In this document: positions 57,292 to 64,000 of the stretch, piece by piece
Position numbering within the stretch: the stretch's first letter is position 1
Layout: the number at the start of each line of letters is the position of its first letter
NCBI GenBank assembly: GCA_011800155.1
Contig: CM022370.1
Location: forward strand, 248,001-312,000
Direction of reading: 5' to 3'
DNA: 64,000 nucleotides
Source: Flammulina velutipes
Lineage: Eukaryota; Basidiomycota; Agaricomycetes; Agaricales; Physalacriaceae
The notes under the pieces: model-generated
What the model was told of the DNA's origin: nothing
Seen by the model: only the letters and a program-made list of their open reading frames with translations
Database searches by the model: none
Translations under genes and position numbers: made by a program

Positions 57292-57987
57292 TAAGATATG
57301 TAACCCAAACCGATTTCAGTGCACTTATATTGGCGCCCTCCAGTAAAAACACCGACAGGGGCTGCTGTTGTTCGGTGAGACCTCAGATGTCATTTCTGCT
57401 TGTCGATCCTAACTTTTCCTGGAAGTGTGCTATCATGTAGAGACGTTTCCTTTGTACGTCGGCATAGGCGCGTATCATTTTTTTTTTCTCGGCGGTCCTA
57501 GTATTAGTGTTTAGAGCTCCACTGAGCGAGTCCATACGGACTTAACATTCCAGGATGTAATAACATATGGTTCAAAGTGTGGCGCCTAGACTCTGATCCG
57601 AAAAGATTGACAATCTGAGATCTGACCATGTGACCGCGGCGTGAAGACATTATTTCAAATAGCGAGGCGTTCAGAGGCGTTCATTGCCTCTTCGAGACAT
57701 TCGGTCCGATAACCGACAACCTGTTTTCATCCTCCATGGCCTTCAATAGCTACTCACCCTATTGCCTCTCCCTCACCTTGGCTACCCTAAGCTTTGAAGT
57801 TTGTACAACTCGCACACTGTTGTTTGACTATTCTCGCGTACAATAACCTTCGTCGACGACAACGTCATCGTCAATGTCCCTCTTTTTTGGACGATCATTA
57901 GATGCACTATTCACCAATAACCTGTGCGATTGTCGATGCAGGGTACATAAGGTGTCGAAGGCCAACCATGGCACTCATACCGCAATT
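57292..57987 (+). promoter_or_regulatory. Spacer with core repeat and promoter of the 57988 gene
   Basis: A T run lies at about 57478-57488 and a core copy at 57677-57688 (preceded by a partial duplicate GCGTTCAGAG). The promoter has CGATAACCG (57707-57715), CTGTTTTCATCCTCC, TTTTTTGGACGATCATTAG, GGGTACATAAGG and the GAAGGCCAACCATGGCACTCA leader. Confidence 0.5.
57707..57715. promoter_or_regulatory. CGG palindrome variant upstream of the 57988-58767 gene
   Basis: CGATAACCG in TCGGTCCGATAACCGACAAC, 273 bp before the ATG. One half-site has a changed base. Confidence 0.4.
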
Positions 57988-58767
57988 ATGTCCTCTCCCG
58001 ACCCACGCGTCCTCTACTCGGCCCACCATGGCGGGAGAGAGGTTCCACCTGCCCATGGTCGAGGAAATGAGGTCAGTAGAGGGCTTTAAGTTCTTATTCT
58101 TCGAATCTCATCAGCCGTTGTAGCCTTTGACTTTTGTACATTATCTCCCTCCTGGGAGAAGCCAGCCATCTGCAAATGCGGAGTTGCAACAGGGATTTCG
58201 GCCAGTACGGAAGGACGAGATCGTCAACCTGGTGGGAGTGTCAAGCCGCTACACTCTTGCACCGCAACATGCTTTCGTTGGGCCGGTGGGCTCTATCATC
58301 CCGTCCATCGAGTTTAAACCAAGGATATACGATAAACCGGGCATCTCCGTCAACGGAGGGCGCGCAACGCATAGCATAGATAATCCGACCGACATGGTGT
58401 TCAGCCAGGTGCAAGGCATTGGCGATATCTCGATCTGGATTCAGGTACGTTTGAGTATCCCATCGTCCGATGCTGGGAGCTGATTCGAATGCAGTGGCCT
58501 GGATATCTCGATCACCCTTTCGACGGAACGATTTCGAATGTCAAGAACCTCACCCGTGGGGAGCTGCTTGATGAAGTGGGCAAGATGGTGCTGTCATTTG
58601 TTCAGGCGCTGAAATCGAGGGGCTTTAAGGTGTCCAGCGGGCATGGAGAGTGGATGATTGGGAGAACAGGCTTGAAGATGGAAAGGTTCTATGTCGCTAG
58701 ACTGCATCATCGGGGAGGAAACTATTTCCAACCTGAGATTTGGGTTCCAATGCCGCGCGAGAAGTGA
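57988..58767 (+). CDS. WPGY-family protein, class 2, N-terminal deletion (225 aa)
   Basis: CDS join(57988..58071, 58124..58444, 58495..58767). Exon 1 runs MSSPDPRVLYSAHHGGREVP, joining the usual class 2 start directly to the linker motif H-H-G-G-R-E, so the F-V-D-A-Y module and intron 1 are gone while frame is kept. The middle exon has R-Y-T-L-A-P-Q-H-A-F-V-G and I-P-S-I-E-F-K-P. The last exon starts WPGYLDHPFD, has L-T-R-G-E-L-L-D-E-V and ends GGNYFQPEIWVPMPREK. Confidence 0.72.
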
Positions 58768-59055
58768 GAATGGCGGCCCAGCTGAAGGTGTGTATATGTA
58801 TAAGAGTAGTACATAATCTACATCAGTCCAAGTTCAATGTATTTTGTTTCTATTTTGCTACTTTTTGGGTTATTCTTGCAACAAGTACCGGAAAGCTCGT
58901 CTACTGTTCCCTACAATATCTCGAGACCTTGCAGATGTAGACGCAAGATTTAAACACACACTGGGAGATACAGTTGGCGGATCCGTGCGTCTGCGTCGGT
59001 ATTCCCCGCTGTCTGAGCCACTCGCGCGTATTCTTTAGTCAAACGAGAGTCGGCC

Positions 59056-59064
59056 CGGTAACCG
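59056..59064. promoter_or_regulatory. CGG-N3-CCG palindrome upstream of the 59349-60331 gene
   Basis: CGGTAACCG in GTCGGCCCGGTAACCGACC, followed by TGCTCTCTCTCTCTCTTCCTCCCA, 285 bp before the ATG. Confidence 0.5.
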
Positions 59065-59348
59065 ACCTGCTCTCTCTCTCTCTTCCTCCCACGATCATTG
59101 TCCATCTACTCGTTGCTGCTTGATCTGTTCGCCTCTTTGCCTCTGCTTTGGACTGGGCCCGATGTATTTGTGGATTGTAAAACTGAGCTTTTGTTCTTGA
59201 GGACAATACACATACTTTGTCTGTTAGTGGCTTGAAACGACCTCAATTTCTCTCTTTGCTGGACAATCATTCGGTACAATGTGCACAAAGAGTGTCAGCG
59301 GCGGGTATATAAGGCGTAGAAGGTGAGCCATGGTACTCATTCACAATC

Positions 59349-60331
59349 ATGTCCTCTCCCGAGTCAAACATTCTCTATCTCTCTGAAAAACGGAAGGCCC
59401 AGCATGCTATGTTACATCCACGATCCACCCACGATGGCCAAAGTCGATACGTGGATCCTTATGCCAATTTCCAGATGCCTCTACACTTCGACCAATATAA
59501 CCCGGCGACGTGGCCTGTGGCCGCTGCTAGTACAAATGAGCCAGCGCATGGTATCAACATGTACTGTCAACAGCCTCCCAATCCGTAAGTAACTGTGGTT
59601 TGTATCGAACTTATTGCTCTCTAACGATGAAGTTATAGGGCACTACATGTCACTGGTCCCCATCCGAACGGGGGTCACGGGAATACGTCTAAGCCTAGGG
59701 TTCCCCACCCCCAAGATGCTGTGAAGTCCATACAACGCGACGGTGGCCAATACACGCGTGAGACGGCGCCTCCGGCTCTTTTGCCTTCTCCTACGCCGAC
59801 GAAATCCGTCGTCGTACCTCAGGGGGCTTTCTCCCGCCCGCCGCCGAGCATCCTCCTCCCACCTATCGATTTTACGCCCAAGGGTTGGCATGCCTCCGGA
59901 GTCAACATCCCTTGCAGGTTGTCGGCGGAACACGACATCGAGAATCCGCACGATAAGGTGTTCATATCATCTCAAGGCATGCGAGAGATCATAGTCAAGA
60001 TTCAGGTATGTCCCTAAGCATCGTCTTTGTACTCGTTGGGGATCTGATTGGAATGGTTCACGTTTAGTGGCCTGGATACGCTCTGCATCCTTTTGAGATA
60101 CAGATTTCGACAAAAAAAGGGAATATAACTCGGAGGGAGCTGCTCGATTCAGTGCGCAGGGTCGTGATTGAATTTAGTACGATGTTGAAGGAAAGGGGGG
60201 CTCATGTGCAAAAAGGAAATAGAATGTGGGCAATTGGGAAGACAGGCTTGGATGTGGAAAGGATCTTCATCGCTCGGCTGCTTCACAGGGGAGGTAACTA
60301 TTTCCAGCCTGAGATGTGGGTGCCCATTTAG
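59349..60331 (+). CDS. WPGY-family protein, class 2/class 1 chimera (288 aa)
   Basis: CDS join(59349..59584, 59639..60005, 60068..60331). Exon 1 is class 2 (MSSPESNILYLSEKRKAQHA, then V-D-P-Y-A-N-F-Q-M-P-L-H-F-D-Q-Y-N-P-A-T-W). Exon 2 is class 1: K-S-I-Q-R-D-G-G-Q-Y-T-R-E-T, P-S-P-T-P-T-K-S-V-V-V-P-Q-G-A-F and L-P-P-I-D-F-T-P-K-G-W, as at 44388 and 14760. The last exon starts WPGYALHPFE, has I-T-R-R-E-L-L-D-S-V and ends early at GGNYFQPEMWVPI. TATA GGTATATAAGG lies near 59306. The promoter is class 2 type. Confidence 0.75.
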
Positions 60332-63014
60332 CGCGAGAAGCGAGAATGAGCTTTAGGGTATATATATATATAAGAGCTGTATCGACTTCGATCAGCAAAC
60401 ACAATCTCGAGAACGAGAATGTATCAGACAGTAAACCATGCATTAATACAAATCGAGGATACATTCGCAGTGCTAGTAATACATTCCAAAGATAAGTGAG
60501 CGGGTTTTTGAGCTCGATGATGGTCAGTATGTGGTTTCTTCGCCCTCGTCTTCGTTCCATCACCATAGTGCGTTTCTGCTCGCGCTTCCGACTAAACGAC
60601 ATGTGATCGTTGAGGAACACAAACGAGCACGTGGCTCATCCCAGCTCTCTTCTTCCTGCCATCGACACGGAACTTCGTCGTCTTACCTACCATGCGTGAA
60701 CAAGAAACAGACTCTAGGAGCCTTCGCGCCGGCTGAAGGGTTGGTGGAAGAAAAGTACTCAACCCACCGCGGTTTATGAAATGACCCAGTGCGTATCTAA
60801 AACCCACCTTTTCGTACACTCCTGACCCAACATCGACTCATAGCCTGTAAAGTGATGGGTTTCCCCTTCGAATGGCCCGCAGCCATTATCGCTTACGGAA
60901 CCATTTCCACCTCAACGCCTTCAACACACCAAGCCAAAAATTCTTGCATAGACGACTATAGAGAAGGCCAGTGGAACACGTTCGCGTCGTTGTTTCGAGA
61001 GCTCGACACGCTCAGACTCCAGTATGTATCTTCAACTTTGCCGGGTCCTCCTCCTCAACCCATCACCAGTTTCTCTGGCACCTCTTCAGACCACGCTCCA
61101 GAGCCTTTCCAGCCGGTTTTTATAGCGGAAAAGACGTCTGAACAACGGGCAATGCAGACTGTCAATTGGCACTGGCGATCTTCCAAGCCCTTCAACGCTT
61201 CCAGGTGCCTCCATCGTCGTCTTTGCCGCATCTGACATCGCCGCGTATAAACGACGTACCATTGCGGAACGACTGTGGAAGTTGGACAATGCAAAGTCGG
61301 ACCCGTCGTCGCTGCGTACGCATCTACGTCTGAGCTTTCCGCATGCGTCTGACCACCCAGCCATAGCCCATGAAGGGAGTGGCCCATCACCGCCCACAGT
61401 CGTTCATGGATTCGTCTCTATCCATCTCTACGCCCTCGATATCTGACGCTACGGCGTCATGGAAGATTTTTACGGAGTTGGCTGCAGAGGAGGCCAGATG
61501 GCGTTTGCGCGCCCTATCTCCCACACAACCGACTAGGCTCGAGCGCGTATCTTCGACTTTGGCTTGTCGACTGCCTCAACTTGCGGGGCAGTTGGGTGCG
61601 GTCAAACTGTCTTCACGTACCCGAAACTGTACGCGTGCTAGCCTTCCATTCCGGCGCGACGAAAAGACTGTCAACATTCCTGAGTTGTACCTCTTTCATG
61701 ACACGCTCACTGCTGCGAGGGTCTGCTGTCTTATGGATGGCTCGGCGTCATCTTAGAGTCCCAACCTTTTATCATACCGAATGGAGGAGCATCTTCCAAC
61801 CTGGTACCTCTCTGGATGGAGGATCGATGAAACGTCTGATCCAAAGACGTTGCCCACGAGGGGAAGGACTTGAGAAATGCCCGTCGCCACCCATGTCTAC
61901 GCCTTCCATGCACGACGCTACATTATAGGATGCATTCTCACGGAATCGGCCGTTGAGGAGGCCAGATGGAATTTGCACGCACTATTGCCGACGCAGTCGA
62001 CCACTCCGCTCACAGGCTCAAGCGCTCATCTTCGACTTTGGCTCGTCCCCCGCCGAAACTTCTCATGACGTTGGATGCGAGACTGTCTTCCAAATACCCA
62101 ACATTGTACGCGTCTTCAAAATTCCGAAACGACGAAAAAAACTGACGACATTCTAGAGTCGTACCTCTTCCGTCCCCATGATTCAATGGACGCTGTCATC
62201 GCTTTGAGGGACTGGTGATTTCGATGGCTTAGCGTTATCCTAGAAACACATGTCCAAGTTTGCGCCATATCAAACGGAGGAACGTCTTCGAACCTTTCAC
62301 ATGAATGGTGACCGGATAGGCTATTGATGAAGTGCCTTTCTAGTCACTTGTTTGCGTTTTAGTCCCTCGCCCAGACGAATCGATTGGGAATTGCTCCCGT
62401 GTACGCACCGCACCTCGCACTGTAGACGCTCAACGCATGTCGATGTGCCGTAGAAATGGGAACGTTTCTCACAGCGGCCCTTTGATTCCGGTGAGATTCA
62501 ACGGGATTGCCCCGTCCGATTGTGCAGTCTAAACTTCTTTCCCCCCCTGTGCGACAACATTCTTCTGGTTTGGTAATTGCGCGCCTCACCGATATATGTC
62601 CGTGGGACTCTCCCATGATCATTGAGCTGGTTATGAGATAGTATTGAGCTCTCTCCTTCCAAGTTACCGCCGCCACCTCTCTGACCCAGCAAGAGAGATG
62701 TCCCTCCACCTGACCATTCTTGTTCTCTCTGATCCAGGATGAAGAACGGCGAATGCTTCCTCCGGGAACAATTCCCTAGCGCTTGTCAGTGACATTCGAA
62801 GGAGGCCGGGCGCCTGGAACTTTACTTCTATGTTACTCTTCCTGGTCCACACAGCCTTTCAGCCTGGTCACAATCGCTCAAGAAAGCGGCGAATGCTGTA
62901 CTATAAGCTGCGCCCTACTTTTTTCCCACCCACAATGTCCGCCGGTCCAAGACTTATAATCACCTAACCCTCCATCAATGTCCTTCTCCACTTCCTATCA
63001 ACCTCTCTTCTACC
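60332..63014. repeat. Repeat bodies; no supported gene
   Basis: 60.6-60.85 kb has a GAGCACGTGGCTCATCC block and an intron-like box (about 60785-60835). 60.85-62.15 kb contains three or four diverged copies of a body with TCTACGCC-T-CGA...GACGCTAC and GGAGGCCAGATGG (for example 61420-61520 and 61885-61970). 62.15-62.94 kb shows nothing I recognise. The last 70 bases are the leader of the 63015 gene. Confidence 0.5.
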
Positions 63015-63532
63015 ATGTCTCAAAGCTCTCAGTGCGACGCAGATGGACGGACTGAAAAGCCCCAACAGTTGATGGCGCAGAAAGAAGGCTATGACTCGCC
63101 CAAGGACCTTCAAGTGGTTGCGAGCCCGACTCATCCTTCAGGACTCCTATCTCCACCTGCTCAGGTCGATCCCATCACTGGTAAGTCTTTTTGTCTCGCA
63201 ATTCAAATGAGAGAAGCATAACTTCGCCGTTGATTTCTAGATGAAAACACTCAATCCTCCTTCGTCGGGGCAGGTGTGATGCTTGGTGGGTATATTGACA
63301 TTCGGAGCGCAGCCTTGTCCTGATGCACATCGGACACCTAGGAAATGTTCCGTCTGATCAGCAAAGCGTTTTGGAGTTTGACGTCTTGGAACTAGAAGAG
63401 TTCTTCCGTCAGTCGAATCAACACTGTACGCATGATACTAATGAAGAGTTATGATACTAATAAAGAGCTTTAGCATTCTCCCTAGTAGTAGGGGCACCTC
63501 TGCATTCTTCTGCGGACGCTACAGTTATGTAA
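63015..63532 (+). CDS. Small protein, paralogue of 56732-57291 (107 aa, four exons)
   Basis: CDS join(63015..63180, 63241..63285, 63342..63407, 63486..63532), introns phase 1 as in the paralogue. It starts MSQSSQCDADGRTEKPQQLM, keeps A-Q-K-E-G-Y-D-S-P-K-D-L-Q-V-V-A-S-P-T, then G-V-M-L-G, V-L-E-F-D and the end H-S-S-A-D-A-T-V-M. Donor GTGGGT at 63286 was chosen because it gives the same exon 2 length (45 bp). The N-terminal third is shorter. Unknown function. Confidence 0.55.
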
Positions 63533-64000
63533 GGCATATGACTCGAACCGATCCCGGTGCGCTGATAGTAGCATCGCCCCTCCAGGAGAGACTCGGACAC
63601 CGATAGCGGCTGCTGTCGTTCGGTGAGTTCTTCTGTGTTGCGTCTGTCTACCAGTATCAACTTCTCCTGGCAGTGTGTTGTTATGTAGAGGGTTGTGGAG
63701 CGCGTGCGCAAGCTTCCTTTGCGTATCTTCCTGTTCATCCATACATATCTCAATCTTGAAGTAACCCATCTCTTTCCTGGGCGTGTGAGTAGGAGTATCT
63801 TCAGAAATATAAATGGATTCCATTATTCTTTTCAAGCAGGATCGAATATTTATTCCACAAAGTATATGGTTCGAAATGTGGCGCTTACGGTCTGACAGGA
63901 GATAATGGATGAGTGACGCCGTAAAATGAATGCAATGAGATTATTACGGTGTTATAGATGGACTCTACTGTAGGACATTATGCGTTGAACGTTGAACATG
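63533..64000. other. Downstream of the 63015 gene, nothing recognised
   Basis: 63.53-63.9 kb is diverged but alignable in order with 57.29-57.6 kb (shared TGTTATGTAGAG and ATATGGTTC-AA-TGTGGCGC), so the duplication of the small gene includes its 3' flank. No gene is supported. Confidence 0.45.

Noticed and set aside
1..64000. Prokaryotic-type features such as CRISPR arrays or operons
   Set aside because: The regular introns, TATA promoters and fungal transposons make the DNA nuclear and fungal. The repeats are not evenly spaced short arrays.

Overview
The window is nuclear DNA of a filamentous fungus, most probably an Agaricomycete basidiomycete. Support comes from short spliceosomal introns (about 46-64 bp, GT...CTRAY...AG), TATA-box promoters, a fungal-type LINE with endonuclease, reverse transcriptase and RNase H, kinase-like genes of a type I associate with this class, and a fragment resembling a basidiomycete NLR N-terminus. 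I cannot name the species, and nearly all gene models are my own splice reconstructions.

The dominant content is one expanded gene family, here called the WPGY family. I count 17 loci: 15 with an open reconstructed frame, one pseudogene and one relic. A typical member has four exons: a variable N-terminal exon, a short linker exon, a middle exon (S/N-Y-x-L/I-V-P-Q-x-x-F ... P-x-I-E-F-x-P) and a last exon that nearly always begins exactly at W-P-G-Y and ends G-G-N-Y-F-Q-P-E-I-W-V-P. Intron phases are conserved (2, 0, 0). Two N-terminal classes exist: class 1 (MYSS..., with Q-R-D-F-x-x-Y-M-R-E-T modules) and class 2 (MSS..., with F-V-D-x-Y-A-D-F-x-M-P-L-H-F-D). Members left of 14 kb are on the minus strand. 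Those from 14.7 kb onward are on the plus strand, with one exception. At least eight members carry a CGG-N3-CCG type palindrome or close variant about 240-300 bp before the ATG (about 410 bp in a ninth).

Layout. 0-14 kb: minus-strand members (370-1621, 2968-3994, 7709-8553, 10709-11799, 12931-13922) between repeat-rich spacers. 14.7-16 kb: a decayed member with a 384-bp MITE in its last splice acceptor. 18.4-19.3 kb: a single-copy membrane-protein gene. 19.96-21.4 kb: an intact 1.44-kb LTR element with identical 179-bp LTRs and one gag-like ORF. 22.0-30.8 kb: a member whose first intron holds an antisense, nearly full-length 7.9-kb LINE. 34.2-46.98 kb: further members, with a kinase-like gene at 37.0-39.1. 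47.2-49.3 kb: a second kinase-like gene, head-to-head with a member at 49.6. 52-60.3 kb: an NLR-like fragment, three members and a small gene at 56.7. 63.0-63.5 kb: a paralogue of that small gene.

The window was built by local duplication: an inverted duplication (2.3-9.0 kb versus 21.5-35.9 kb, with the LINE only in the right copy), a second inverted pair (12.4-14.2 versus 39.7-41.75 kb), a direct pair (0-1.8 versus 10.27-11.96 kb) and a duplicated kinase unit (37-39 versus 47-49 kb). The spacers hold tRNA-Lys-like sequences, at least 15 copies of a 12-bp core (GGCAATGAACGC), and GC-rich degenerate bodies carrying a conserved intron-like box. Functions of the WPGY family, the small gene pair and the membrane protein are unknown.
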